Shown piece after piece: positions 16,017-24,830 of a stretch of 64,000 nucleotides of DNA. The stretch is from Caminibacter pacificus (GTDB lineage Bacteria > Campylobacterota > Campylobacteria > Campylobacterales > Nautiliaceae). Each line of letters begins with the position of its first letter. The first letter of the stretch is position 1. Location of the stretch: positions 1 through 64,000 of the forward strand of contig NZ_RJVK01000005.1 in assembly GCF_003752135.1 (NCBI RefSeq), read 5' to 3'. A model generated the notes under the pieces. It did no database searches and had not been told where the DNA came from. It saw only the letters and a list, made by a program, of their open reading frames with translations. The position numbers and the translations under genes are program-made.

Positions 16017-16168
16017 TGTCTCTCCTGAACTCAAATTCAGAAAATTATACTCCCATAAACTTATTAAAACCTTAAAAAATACCGAGATTTAGGGACTCTT
16101 TTTATCTTAAATGAAGCCAAAACCACCACAAAAACGAAGAAAAGAAGAGGAAAAAATTTACAAAAATT

Positions 16169-17134
16169 TTACAAAACTTTATATCTAAACACTCTTCCAG
16201 CAAACATAGGTTTAACTTCTCCTACGATATAAGGAGCAGTCCACTCTTCTTCTATAATTTCAACTTTTTTTTCAGGAACGTTTAGATTGAAGTTTTCTCT
16301 TGCGTTATCGCTGATAAATTTTTGGAAAGTTTCGATATCTCCGTCAAAAAACTCCGCAAGAGCAGGTAAAATAACAGGAGCACTAAACAACCCCGCCGCT
16401 CCTTTTAATTTGTTTTTTATAGGATGAGGGGCACTGTCGCTTCCGAACATCACTTTTTTATGTCCCGATTTTACGAATTTTTGGATAGCGTCTCTATCTT
16501 TTGGAGTTTTAATTACGGGTTTGCAAAAATTATGAGGGTTTAAAGCGCCTCCGATTAAATCGTCAAGAGTCAATAATAGATGATGAAGAGTAACCGTCGC
16601 ATAAAGATTATCGTATCTATCCAACAAATCAAGAAGTTCGGCACTTCCTACATGCTCCATAATTATTTTCAGCTTAGGAAAATCACGTGCGAGTTTTTCA
16701 TAAACAACGGCAAATTCTCTTTCTCTATCAAGAACAAATCCGTTTGTTTCTCCGTGTACGGAAAGCGGAATATTAAGCTCTTGCATAATCTCAAGAACGG
16801 GATATACGTTTTCTATAGACTTTACCCCGCCTTCACTATTTGTAGTAATTCCCGCCGGATAAAGTTTAATTGCAAAAATATCTTCAGCCAAATCCAAAAG
16901 CTCATCTTCAGTATATTCTCTCATAAAAACATTCATTAAAGGCGTAAAATTCTCACTATTTGCCAAAATTTCTTCTTTATAAGATTCAAGTCTTTGTCTA
17001 TTATCCACAGGAGGTACGAGGTTTGGCATAATAACCGCAGCTGCGAATTGCTTTGCGCTGTAAGGAATAACGTCTTTTAACATTTTTCCTTCTCTAAGAT
17101 GCAAGTGCATATCAATAGGAGTATTCAAAATCAT
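16169..17134 (-). CDS. pyrC: Dihydroorotase
   Basis: PyrC catalyses carbamoyl-aspartate to dihydroorotate in pyrimidine synthesis. The 321-residue protein has the metal motif DMHLHLREG at residue 8, KLYPAGITTNSEGG with the bridging-Lys region, PLSVHGE, IMEHVG and the active-site Asp in VMFGSDSAPHPI. This is the E. coli PyrC type, slightly short. The 150-base gap to nrdD on its right-hand genomic left side is A/T-rich and holds a TATAAT at 16044-16049 (minus) that may serve nrdD. Confidence 0.94.
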   Translation of the reverse strand: MILNTPIDMHLHLREGKMLKDVIPYSAKQFAAAVIMPNLVPPVDNRQRLESYKEEILANSENFTPLMNVFMREYTEDELLDLAEDIFAIKLYPAGITTNSEGGVKSIENVYPVLEIMQELNIPLSVHGETNGFVLDREREFAVVYEKLARDFPKLKIIMEHVGSAELLDLLDRYDNLYATVTLHHLLLTLDDLIGGALNPHNFCKPVIKTPKDRDAIQKFVKSGHKKVMFGSDSAPHPIKNKLKGAAGLFSAPVILPALAEFFDGDIETFQKFISDNARENFNLNVPEKKVEIIEEEWTAPYIVGEVKPMFAGRVFRYKVL

Positions 17135-17146
17135 AGCAAACCTTTT

Positions 17147-17647
17147 TTATGTAATTTTATCTAAAATATAAACCTGAGTGACCCAATCGATTTTTCTATC
17201 AAGCGAATCGTTTGAAATATTCTCTTTTAACAATCTAAACCCGTTTTTTAAAAAGAGAAATTTTAAGTTTTTCGTATTTATGCTATCAAAGCCGTCTCTT
17301 TTTTTAGTAGAAAAACTCAAAATCAAAACGCCTTTTCTTTTTAATAAACTCTTTAAGTTTTCGATAGCTTTTACATAATAAAATTTTCTTAAATGCATCC
17401 AAACGCCTATTAAAGTAACAACATCATATTTTTTTGAAAGTTTTATATGAGGAAGCTTTTGATTGTAGATTTTGATTGAAGAATCTTTTTTGGAGCAAAT
17501 TTTTCTAAATTCGATTGAAGGCTCGACACATTCTACATCAAACCCCAAACTTGTAAAAAAAGCAACGTCCCTACAACTCCCGCACCCTATATCAAGTAAG
17601 GTTTTTCCTTTTAAATAAGGAATAATAAATTCATAAAATTCCCGCAT
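17147..17647 (-). CDS. Class I SAM-dependent methyltransferase (start uncertain, extends upstream)
   Basis: From the first ATG the product is 166 residues, with motif I TLLDIGCGSCRDVAFF and VECVEPSIEF, then YDVVTLIGVWMHL. The reading frame continues upstream for 22 codons to a stop and encodes KYYDKNAEILAKRYDSADM, the usual N-terminal helix of this family. That stretch has no ATG, GTG or TTG. AAGGA at 17724-17720 lies 6 bases before an ATT codon at 17713-17711, so initiation at AUU (188 residues) is plausible. The gene follows the DUF493 gene, whose end it would overlap. Confidence 0.75.
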   Translation of the reverse strand: MREFYEFIIPYLKGKTLLDIGCGSCRDVAFFTSLGFDVECVEPSIEFRKICSKKDSSIKIYNQKLPHIKLSKKYDVVTLIGVWMHLRKFYYVKAIENLKSLLKRKGVLILSFSTKKRDGFDSINTKNLKFLFLKNGFRLLKENISNDSLDRKIDWVTQVYILDKIT

Positions 17648-17700
17648 ATCGGCACTATCGTACCTTTTAGCGAGAATTTCGGCATTTTTATCGTAATATT

Positions 17701-17949
17701 TTATAGAACGAATTTAATATCCTTATGATTTTGAAGTCTTTTGAAAAACTCGTTTCTCTCTTCTTCGCTTGTTACGTATGCTTCGAATTTTTGAGAATAA
17801 TATTTCCCTTTTTGGTTATTATCTTCTATTTTACACTCCTGATTATCAATACACTCTTTAACCGCCGCTCTCATTTTTTCTTTATCTTCACCGATAATTC
17901 TAAATCCCCACATTCTAGGATATTCGATTTTATTTTCTTTTTTTTCCAT
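17701..17949 (-). CDS. DUF493 family protein (HP0495/YbeD type)
   Basis: An 82-residue protein of the DUF493 family, a small ACT-like alpha/beta fold of unclear role. The family pattern is visible: PRMWGFRIIGED, KGKYYSQKFEAYVTSEEE and a C-terminal LQNHKDIKFVL. It is preceded by AAGGAGGGGAA and is upstream of the methyltransferase. YbeD in E. coli has been linked to lipoate metabolism by location only, so no function is assigned here. Confidence 0.82.
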   Translation of the reverse strand: MEKKENKIEYPRMWGFRIIGEDKEKMRAAVKECIDNQECKIEDNNQKGKYYSQKFEAYVTSEEERNEFFKRLQNHKDIKFVL

Positions 17950-18047
17950 ATTCCCCTCCTTAAACTTTTAGTGTTATTATATCAAGTTTCTTTATTGCTG
18001 TAAAGATAATAAGGGAAAGTGTGTTTTGAAGAAATAAAAAAAGAGGT

Positions 18048-20024
18048 TTACATAAAGTAAACCATTGGTACGATTGTAGGATATTTTTTTGTTTTTCTAA
18101 ATACGTGTTTTCTTATAACGTTTCTAAGCTCGTTTTCGAATATTCTATTTTTTTCATAAACATAATCTTTTGCATGGTCGATGTAGTTGATTAATAAATC
18201 TTCCATCTCTTTTGCGAAAGCTTTATCTTCTTTGTCGGCGATAATACCGAATGTCGTAACTCTCGGGCGTCCTATTAGTTTTTTGTTTTGTTTGTCAACT
18301 TGCGCAACTATCATTATGATACCTTCATTGGCAAGTTTTTGTCTGTCAATTACGACATCGGTTTCAATTTGCTCGTTGATTTGATTGTCAATATAGATTT
18401 TTCCTACTTTTACGTTTTTAACTTTTCTTACTTTTTTAGGTGTAATTTCCCACTGCTCTCCGTCTTCCATAACAAAAATATTTTTCTCGTCCATTCCGGT
18501 AGAAATAGCTGTTTCTCTATGTTTCATCAAGTGATTGTATTCTCCGTGTACCGGGAAGAAATATTTAGGTTTTACAAGTCTTAGCATTAATTTTTGCTCT
18601 TCTTGGCTTGCGTGCCCCGAGACGTGAATCTCACTAAATTCGTGATAAGCTACTTTTGCGCCTTTTTTCATCAAAAAGTTAATAAGCTGAGAAACGGTAG
18701 GCTCATTACCAGGAATCGCTTTTGCCGAAATAATGATTTGATCGCCCTCTTTAATTTTTACGTGTCTATGCTCATCAATCGCCATTCTATAAAGAGCACT
18801 CATACTCTCACCCTGGCTTCCAGTAGTAATAATCAAAATCTCTTCATCTTGATATTTTCCTATTTCATACGGGTCTATAAAAATATCTCTTGGCAATTTG
18901 ATATATCCCAAATCCATAGCAACATTTAGGTTTTGTTCCATACTTCTACCGATAATACACACTTTTCTTCCGAACTTAATACCTTTTTCTATAGCCTGAT
19001 ATACCCTGTGAATGTTTGACGAGAAGGTAGACATAATAACTCTGCCTTTTGTCTTCATAAACAAATCTTCAAACGTCTTACCCACTACGCTTTCACTCGG
19101 AGTAACTCCCGGTTTATATGAATTTGTAGAGTCGCTAAACAGTGCCAATACACCTTTTTCTCCGTAATGTGCGAGTCTGTGTAAATCAGGTGGATATCCG
19201 TCAATCGGTGTATGGTCGATTTTGAAGTCTCCGGTATGAATAATCGTACCGATAGGTGTTTGAATAGCAAGAGAAGAGCTATCAACGATAGAGTGAGTCA
19301 TATGAATCCACTCTACTTTAAAATCCCCGATTTGAATCGGATGACGTTTTTTTACGCTTCTAAAATAGCTTTTGTATTGAAGCATTTTGTGTTCTTTGAA
19401 CTTATTTTCTATCATTGCAAGAGGTAAACTTGTCCCGTAAATAGGAAATTGCATCTCTTTAAATAAATAAGGCACCGCTCCGATATGGTCTTCGTGTCCG
19501 TGTGTGATAATTAAACCTTTAATTTTATGTCTTATCTCTCTAAGATAACTAAAATCAGGAATCAAAATATCCACACCATGCATATCTTCGCTTGGAAAAC
19601 TCATACCGCAATCGATAATAATAGCGCTATCTTCCGTTTCTAAAACGGCACAGTTTCCACCGATTTCGTCAAGTCCGCCAAGAGGAGTAAATCTAACCCA
19701 CCCTTTTTTATTGCTATCGATTTTATTAAAACAACTTAGTCTTGCTTGATGAATTTTTTCGTTTTCGTCAAAAGCTTTATTTAAGTCTTTAAACCAAACG
19801 AAATTTTTTTCATTTACGTTTTTTTGAGGTTGGAGAGATTTATAAGTCGTTCTTTTTTGGTTGTTTTTTTGATAATTATTTTTTTTATACTCTTTTTTCT
19901 CAGATTTTTCTTGATTTTGGTTTTGATTGTTATTTTGATTTTTTTCGGTATCGTTTTTAAGATTTTCTTCTATTGTATTTTTTATTGCTTCATCAAGAGT
20001 TATCTCTTTTTTTTCTTTTTCCAT
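18048..20024 (-). CDS. rnj: Ribonuclease J
   Basis: RNase J is a metallo-beta-lactamase/beta-CASP 5'-exo- and endoribonuclease, the main mRNA-decay enzyme in this phylum. From ATG 20024 (AAGGAG upstream) it is 658 residues. The zinc motif is THGHEDHIGAVPY (about residue 176), beta-CASP segments include FSDSTNSYKPG and MSTFSSNIHR, and HVSGHASQEEQK and FFPVHGEYNH follow. As in Helicobacter RNase J, the first 90 or so residues are an extra low-complexity region rich in Asn, Gln and Lys. It overlaps ksgA by 32 bases. Confidence 0.95.
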   Translation of the reverse strand: MEKEKKEITLDEAIKNTIEENLKNDTEKNQNNNQNQNQEKSEKKEYKKNNYQKNNQKRTTYKSLQPQKNVNEKNFVWFKDLNKAFDENEKIHQARLSCFNKIDSNKKGWVRFTPLGGLDEIGGNCAVLETEDSAIIIDCGMSFPSEDMHGVDILIPDFSYLREIRHKIKGLIITHGHEDHIGAVPYLFKEMQFPIYGTSLPLAMIENKFKEHKMLQYKSYFRSVKKRHPIQIGDFKVEWIHMTHSIVDSSSLAIQTPIGTIIHTGDFKIDHTPIDGYPPDLHRLAHYGEKGVLALFSDSTNSYKPGVTPSESVVGKTFEDLFMKTKGRVIMSTFSSNIHRVYQAIEKGIKFGRKVCIIGRSMEQNLNVAMDLGYIKLPRDIFIDPYEIGKYQDEEILIITTGSQGESMSALYRMAIDEHRHVKIKEGDQIIISAKAIPGNEPTVSQLINFLMKKGAKVAYHEFSEIHVSGHASQEEQKLMLRLVKPKYFFPVHGEYNHLMKHRETAISTGMDEKNIFVMEDGEQWEITPKKVRKVKNVKVGKIYIDNQINEQIETDVVIDRQKLANEGIIMIVAQVDKQNKKLIGRPRVTTFGIIADKEDKAFAKEMEDLLINYIDHAKDYVYEKNRIFENELRNVIRKHVFRKTKKYPTIVPMVYFM

Positions 20025-20697
20025 ACTCACTCCTTTCTTTTAGCGCAGAAAAGAGCCGGAAAAAAGTAGAGCCGTCAACTTGGTGAGGTCTTATAGTATC
20101 GGCAAGCCCGAATTCTTTCGGATCGAAGTTTTTATATACTGCGGATAAATTTTTTTTGAGAGTTTTTCTCGGATTTGCAAAAGCTATTTTTAAAAACTTT
20201 GCAAACTCCTCGTCATAAGAATCTTTAAATTTTCTAAACTCTATGACACTACTTGTTACTTTCGGAGCCGGGACAAAAGCACCCGGCGGTATATCAAATA
20301 GTTTTTTAACATCAGCAACTTGACTTGCCAAAATAGCTAATGAGCTATAATTTTTCTCACCAAGTTTGGCTGAAAATTTATCCGCAACTTCTTTTTGAAT
20401 TAAAACCAAAATGTTTTTACATTTAGGGTCTCTTAAGGCCCTTAAAATTATATTGGTAGCGACGTAATAAGGAAGATTCGCAATCAAATCATAATCTTCC
20501 TCTGCTAAACTACCTTTTTGCCAATACTCTAATACATCACCGCATTTAAGATTTAGGTTAGGAAATTTCTCTTTTAAAATTTCACATAAATCTTTATCTA
20601 TTTCGTATGCCAGAACTCTTCTTTTTTCCAGCAACTTTTCTGTTAAATCGCCTAAGCCAGGCCCAATTTCAACAACTAAATTATCGGTATTGGGCAT
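19993..20697 (-). CDS. ksgA: 16S rRNA (adenine1518/1519-N6) dimethyltransferase (start uncertain, extends upstream)
   Basis: KsgA dimethylates A1518 and A1519 in the small subunit. SAM motif I is VVEIGPGLGDLTEKLL, with NLPYYVATNIILR as the NLPY catalytic motif and PPGAFVPAPKVTSSVIEF typical of the family. From the first ATG the protein is 234 residues and lacks the N-terminus. The frame continues upstream with [20 protein letters not shown], the conserved KsgA start, but with no ATG, GTG or TTG before a stop. AAGGA (20783-20779) is 6 bases before ATA 20772 and 9 before ATC 20769; one of these is probably used. Confidence 0.92.
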   Translation of the reverse strand: MPNTDNLVVEIGPGLGDLTEKLLEKRRVLAYEIDKDLCEILKEKFPNLNLKCGDVLEYWQKGSLAEEDYDLIANLPYYVATNIILRALRDPKCKNILVLIQKEVADKFSAKLGEKNYSSLAILASQVADVKKLFDIPPGAFVPAPKVTSSVIEFRKFKDSYDEEFAKFLKIAFANPRKTLKKNLSAVYKNFDPKEFGLADTIRPHQVDGSTFFRLFSALKERSEYGKRKKRDNS

Positions 20698-20831
20698 CGC
20701 TTCGGAGATTTTTTCTAAATAGTGCTTATCTTTAAGAAAATTTTGTCCGAATTTTTTCTTTGCCTTGATTATAGCATATCCTTTTTAAAAATGTAAATAG
20801 TTTGATAAAATTATAACAAAAAAGGCTATTT

Positions 20832-21593
20832 ATGGAGTATTTTGCCAAACGTATCATTCCTTGTCTTGATGTAAAAGACGGCAGGGTTGTTAAGGGAGTA
20901 AATTTTGTAGGACTGCGTGATGCGGGAGACCCTGTAGAAGCAGCTATCAGATATAACGAAGAAGGTGCGGACGAGCTCACCTTTCTTGATATTACCGCAA
21001 GTCATGAAGGAAGAAAACCTATTGTCGATATCGTAAAAGAAGTTTCAAAAGAAGTATTTATTCCTCTAACCGTAGGAGGAGGTATTAGCGAATTAAATGA
21101 TATTTACGATTTATTAAACGTCGGATGTGATAAAGTCTCTATAAATTCAGCCGCCGTCAAAAGACCGGAATTTATAAATGAAGCAAGTAAAAGATTCGGT
21201 TCTCAATGTATAGTAGTAGCGATTGACGTTAAAAAAGTCGCTCCCAATAAATGGAACGTTTTTATAAAAGGTGGTCGTGAAGATACCGGACTTGATGCTA
21301 TAAAATGGGCTAAGGAAGTCGTAGATAGAGGAGCTGGTGAGATACTCCTAACTTCAATGGACGCAGACGGCACAAAAGCCGGATTTGATATCGAAATAAC
21401 CGAAAAAATAAGCAAACTCGTAAACGTGCCCGTAATAGCAAGCGGTGGAGCAGGAAAAATGGAACATTTTAAAGAAGTTTTCGAACACTCTGCCGATGCT
21501 GCACTTGCGGCAAGTATTTTTCACTTTAAAGAAATTGATATTATCGATTTAAAAAATTACCTTAAAAATAACGGAATTTCCGTAAGAATTTAG
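20832..21593 (+). CDS. hisF: Imidazole glycerol phosphate synthase subunit HisF
   Basis: HisF is the cyclase half of the glutamine-dependent enzyme that makes imidazole glycerol phosphate and AICAR in histidine synthesis. The 253-residue (beta/alpha)8 barrel begins [20 protein letters not shown], with catalytic Asp11, and has LTVGGGI and [13 protein letters not shown] phosphate-binding loops. The second catalytic Asp is in [12 protein letters not shown]. It is not next to hisH here, so his genes are scattered. Confidence 0.96.
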   Translation: MEYFAKRIIPCLDVKDGRVVKGVNFVGLRDAGDPVEAAIRYNEEGADELTFLDITASHEGRKPIVDIVKEVSKEVFIPLTVGGGISELNDIYDLLNVGCDKVSINSAAVKRPEFINEASKRFGSQCIVVAIDVKKVAPNKWNVFIKGGREDTGLDAIKWAKEVVDRGAGEILLTSMDADGTKAGFDIEITEKISKLVNVPVIASGGAGKMEHFKEVFEHSADAALAASIFHFKEIDIIDLKNYLKNNGISVRI

Positions 21594-21602
21594 GAGAAAA
21601 AA

Positions 21603-22034
21603 TTGAAAAAACTTTTATTTTTACTTCTTGCGATTAAACTTTTCGCTTTTGATGTTGTTTTTACAAAAGTATATAAACAATATGTAGTCCCTAAAAAAGA
21701 AGCTATCTTAATCCAAACACACGATGATACGTTAACTTTTCCTTTTAAATATTTCAGAGTTCAAAACGGATATATTTTAGTCGGTGATATTGATCAAATC
21801 AATATGTGGCTTGATAATGAGTTTTATGCTCCAGAGGATGCGAAGTTTAAAAATATTAAAATTGCTGTTGTCGATAACGATAAAATTCAATACAAAATCA
21901 TTAACAAAATAAAAAAAACATACAAAAATTGCAAAATAAAAGAAGTTATTTTTTTAACGCCTGATGAAACAAAAATCATTACAAAACCACAAACAATTGT
22001 TGAAAAATATAAAATTGTTTTAGATTGCAAATAA
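21603..22034 (+). CDS. Exported protein of unknown function
   Basis: A 143-residue product starting at TTG 21603 behind TTAGGAGAAAAA. A signal peptide (LLFLLLAIKLFA, cleavage near residue 16) is followed by a mature domain of alternating beta-like segments (TKVYKQYVVPKKEAILIQT, FPFKYFRVQNGYILVGD). A later segment reads KIQYKIINKIKKTYKNCKIKE. A single pair of Cys near the end (NCK, DCK) could form a disulfide. I recognise no family. It lies between hisF and the nucleosidase-like gene. Confidence 0.65.
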   Translation: MKKLLFLLLAIKLFAFDVVFTKVYKQYVVPKKEAILIQTHDDTLTFPFKYFRVQNGYILVGDIDQINMWLDNEFYAPEDAKFKNIKIAVVDNDKIQYKIINKIKKTYKNCKIKEVIFLTPDETKIITKPQTIVEKYKIVLDCK

Positions 22035-22036
22035 AG

Positions 22037-22050
22037 GTTTCACGTGAAAC
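22037..22050. promoter_or_regulatory. parS: parS centromere site 1
   Basis: GTTTCACGTGAAAC is the 14-base perfect core of the conserved bacterial parS sequence (TGTTTCACGTGAAACA); 15 of 16 bases match with the flanks. ParB binds such sites for chromosome segregation. The GTG inside the palindrome (22044) is also the likely start codon of the downstream gene. parA/parB are not in the window. Confidence 0.85.
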
Positions 22051-22595
22051 ATATTAAAATCATAAGTAGTGGAAACGAAGAAATATTTCCTTTTGCATTG
22101 CCTATTGGAATTGGATTGATAGATAGCGCAATAAACCTAACAAAACTTTGTGAATTTGATAAACCTGATTTTTTAATTTTTATCGGTAGTGCCGGAAGTT
22201 ATGGAAACCTAAGACCGTTTGACATTTTCGAAAGCAAAGCCGCAAGTAATATCGAACATTGCTTTTTCAAAAATGATTGTTATACTCCTATTGATAATAT
22301 CATATCGTTAAGTGACGTTTCACGTGAAACAATTGTAAATTCTTCAAACTACATTACAACTAACGAGTTAATCTCAAAAGCATATCTTAAATTAAACATT
22401 CAAGCTGAAAATATGGAATTTTTTTCAGTATTAAAAGTTGCAAAAGAGTATAATATCCCGGCATTAGGCATTTTTGTAGTCACAAATTATTGTCATAAAG
22501 AAGCTCATAAAGAATATGTTTCAAATATAAAAAAAGCAAAAGAGAAGTTAATAGAATATTTACTTGAAAAACAAATTATAAAGGAAGTTAAATGA
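22044..22595 (+). CDS. Purine-nucleoside phosphorylase/MTA-SAH nucleosidase-like protein
   Basis: A 183-residue protein of the PNP/UDP superfamily. It has [18 protein letters not shown] near residue 16, the glycine loop [18 protein letters not shown], and a late acidic motif [19 protein letters not shown] that corresponds to the ENME(T/A) purine-binding site. A short NYC.K.A segment follows. It is shorter than the usual 230 residues. The start is GTG 22044 with AAAGG upstream; both parS sites lie in this gene. It may recycle methylthioadenosine or S-adenosylhomocysteine; the exact substrate is not decided. Confidence 0.72.
   Translation: MKHIKIISSGNEEIFPFALPIGIGLIDSAINLTKLCEFDKPDFLIFIGSAGSYGNLRPFDIFESKAASNIEHCFFKNDCYTPIDNIISLSDVSRETIVNSSNYITTNELISKAYLKLNIQAENMEFFSVLKVAKEYNIPALGIFVVTNYCHKEAHKEYVSNIKKAKEKLIEYLLEKQIIKEVK
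22317..22330. promoter_or_regulatory. parS: parS centromere site 2, inside a coding region
   Basis: A second perfect GTTTCACGTGAAAC, 280 bases from the first. Here it is read through as codons for Val-Ser-Arg-Glu-Thr inside the nucleosidase-like gene. Two exact 14-base copies so close together, about 10 kb from dnaA, argue strongly against chance. Confidence 0.85.
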
Positions 22596-23677
22596 AAAAA
22601 TGTTTTATGGACTATTTACCGGAAGAACTTCTTGAAATGGGAATCGAACCAAAATTTAGAGTTAAACAGCTATATAATTGGGTATATAGAAAATATGTGG
22701 ATGATTTTGAAAAAATGAGTAATCTACCAAAAGATTTAAGAGCAAAATTAAAAGAAGAGTTTTATATTAATCCTCTTGAACTTGTAAATCACGAAGTGGC
22801 AAGTGACGGAACGGAAAAATTTTTATTCAAACTACATGACAATCATACGGTCGAAACCGTACTTATCAAAATGAAAGACGAAAGAATAGAAAACGGAAAG
22901 AAAAAAGAAGCGAAATGGACGGTATGTGTCTCTACACAAGTTGGATGTAAGGTAGGATGTGCTTTTTGTCTGACCGCAAAAGGAGGTTTTGTAAGAAACT
23001 TAAGTGCCGGCGAAATAGTAGCTCAAGTTTGGTTTATGAAAAAATTTAAAAACTTTGATGAAAACAAAGCTTTAAACGTCGTATATATGGGAATGGGAGA
23101 ACCGCTTGATAATTACGATAATATGGTAAAAGCGATTAAAATAATAGCTCACCCTGACGGATTAAACATCTCGCCTAAAAGACAAACGATATCAACTTCC
23201 GGAATAGCACCGAAGATAAAAAGACTCGGAGAAGAAAACTTAGGAGTAAACCTTGCAATATCTCTACATGCCGTTGATGATAAATTAAGAGAAGAACTTA
23301 TCCCTTTAAATAAAGCGTATAATATTCAAAGCGTTATTGATGCGGTAAGAGAATTTCCGATAGATAAAAGAAAAAAAGTGATGTTCGAATATCTCGTAAT
23401 CAAAGATGTAAACGACGATATAGCAAGTGCAAAAAAACTCGTAAAACTATTAAACGGAATTCCAAGTAAAGTAAATTTAATTTATTTCAATCCTTATCCG
23501 GGCAGTCCGTATAAAAGACCTGATGAAGAGACAATGAAAAAATTTCAAAGATATTTGCTTGATAGAGGAATAACTTGTACTATTAGAGAAAGCAAAGGAA
23601 TAGATATAAGTGCCGCTTGCGGACAATTAAGAGAAAAAGAGCTAAAAAGTTGTACTCCACCTGAATTTAAGGAATAA
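22592..23677 (+). CDS. rlmN: 23S rRNA (adenine2503-C2)-methyltransferase
   Basis: RlmN is a radical SAM enzyme that methylates C2 of A2503 in 23S rRNA and A37 of some tRNAs. The 361-residue protein has the cluster motif [19 protein letters not shown] (about residue 117), [12 protein letters not shown], and the C-terminal catalytic Cys in [11 protein letters not shown]. The N-terminal segment [13 protein letters not shown] is typical. It overlaps the previous gene by 4 bases and precedes the DUF3343 gene by 2 bases. Confidence 0.96.
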   Translation: MKKCFMDYLPEELLEMGIEPKFRVKQLYNWVYRKYVDDFEKMSNLPKDLRAKLKEEFYINPLELVNHEVASDGTEKFLFKLHDNHTVETVLIKMKDERIENGKKKEAKWTVCVSTQVGCKVGCAFCLTAKGGFVRNLSAGEIVAQVWFMKKFKNFDENKALNVVYMGMGEPLDNYDNMVKAIKIIAHPDGLNISPKRQTISTSGIAPKIKRLGEENLGVNLAISLHAVDDKLREELIPLNKAYNIQSVIDAVREFPIDKRKKVMFEYLVIKDVNDDIASAKKLVKLLNGIPSKVNLIYFNPYPGSPYKRPDEETMKKFQRYLLDRGITCTIRESKGIDISAACGQLREKELKSCTPPEFKE

Positions 23678-23679
23678 AA

Positions 23680-24015
23680 ATGGCGGAATTAAAATATTTA
23701 CCTGCAGGAATCAGACTGCATTTAAAAGAGATAGTATATAAAATTACTGATAATTTGGATGAATATTACTATTTTCATTTCAAAGATATCCCAACAGGTC
23801 TTAAAGTAGAAAAGTTGTTAAAAAACGAAAATATAAAATCAATCCCCGTACCCGATGAAATTTTCGAAGATTGCGGAGTGGCAATTTTGACAAAAGAAAA
23901 AGACAAAATTAAAGAAATTTTATTAAAAGAAAACATAGAGTTCGAAATATGGGTCAAAAAAGACGGCTTTAAAAAAATAGAGGGAGAAATTAAAAGCAAA
24001 AGCTGTAAAATTTAA
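23680..24015 (+). CDS. DUF3343 domain protein (putative Se/S carrier-like)
   Basis: A 111-residue protein whose centre matches DUF3343: YYYFHFKDIPTGLKVEKLLK, IPVPDEI and EDCGVAILTKEKDKI, with the single conserved Cys near residue 66. DUF3343 proteins are described as putative Se/S carrier-like by association with sulfur and selenium genes. Two further Cys end the protein region (KSKSCKI). It follows rlmN closely and its stop overlaps the convergent peptidylprolyl isomerase gene by 4 bases. Confidence 0.75.
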   Translation: MAELKYLPAGIRLHLKEIVYKITDNLDEYYYFHFKDIPTGLKVEKLLKNENIKSIPVPDEIFEDCGVAILTKEKDKIKEILLKENIEFEIWVKKDGFKKIEGEIKSKSCKI

Positions 24016-24830
24016 TTATTGAAAATTTTAATATCAGCTCTATTTTTAAGTTTTGAAAAATACTCTTTTAAAATTTGCTCTCTTCTTTGTTGTGCTATTT
24101 TTTGAGCTATTATATTTTGAACGCTACTTAGCGGAAGATACTCTTCTCCGTCTTTTCTGCTTATATAATATGTGATAAAATGAGTACCTTGATTAATAAT
24201 TGGCGTGAATTGCCCTACTTTCGTTTGTTGAAATAAAAACAATAAATTTTTCGGTAAATCTTCAGGCGAATAAACTTCTGCTTTCATACTTACATTCGGA
24301 AGGTTTAATAATGTATTTTGTTGCAATTTTTTAAGAATCTCGGGATTATTCGCTACATATTTAGTAACCTGAACCGTTTTGAACGTTTTGAACTCATCTT
24401 TATGCGTTTGGTAATAGTTTTTTATATCTTGAGGTGTTATTTTAAGATTTGTATTTACGATTTGAGCAAAAAGTTTGTCTTTTAGTAGTTTTTCTTTTAA
24501 CGCTTTTTTAAATTTTTGATACTCTCCTCTTTGTTCTAAAACGTTTTTAAACTCAAACAAACTCATTCCGTTTTGTTTTGCAATTTTTTCCATTGCATTT
24601 TCCAAATCGTAATCATCAACTGTTATACCTTGTTTTTTAATCTGTTCTTGAAGAATTTTTTGATCTATCAGATAATTCAAAGCTTGGTTAGGCTGTAAAT
24701 TCATCTCTTTTGAAACTTTTGCAATTTCATAACTTGTAATCGGTTGATTATCCACAGTAGCAACGATTCTATCCACTATTTCCGCATGTAGCGAAAAAAC
24801 AAGCAGTGCCGATAATAATATTTTTTTCAT
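24012..24830 (-). CDS. SurA/PEB4-like periplasmic chaperone-isomerase
   Basis: A 272-residue exported protein. The signal peptide is MKKILLSALLVFSLHA. The mature N-terminus, EIVDRIVATVDNQPITSYEI, is the classic SurA_N start, followed by a helical chaperone domain to about residue 135. A divergent parvulin-like domain follows (KTVQVTKYV, VGQFTPIINQGTHFITYYIS). Its size and layout match Campylobacter PEB4 (Cj0596) and H. pylori HP0175, which fold outer-membrane proteins. The isomerase core is degenerate, so catalysis is uncertain. The marR-type gene just upstream is coupled. Confidence 0.82.
   Translation of the reverse strand: MKKILLSALLVFSLHAEIVDRIVATVDNQPITSYEIAKVSKEMNLQPNQALNYLIDQKILQEQIKKQGITVDDYDLENAMEKIAKQNGMSLFEFKNVLEQRGEYQKFKKALKEKLLKDKLFAQIVNTNLKITPQDIKNYYQTHKDEFKTFKTVQVTKYVANNPEILKKLQQNTLLNLPNVSMKAEVYSPEDLPKNLLFLFQQTKVGQFTPIINQGTHFITYYISRKDGEEYLPLSSVQNIIAQKIAQQRREQILKEYFSKLKNRADIKIFNN

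Noticed and set aside
16111-16188. Short plus-strand ORF (MKPKPPQKRRKEEE...) between nrdD and pyrC
   Set aside because: It has no ribosome-binding site, runs into the end of pyrC on the other strand and is biased by A-rich sequence.
18600-19500. Long ORFs antisense to rnj, gyrB, clpX, mreB and other conserved genes
   Set aside because: They lie wholly opposite well-supported genes, lack family signatures and have compositions expected from reverse reading of AT-rich coding DNA.
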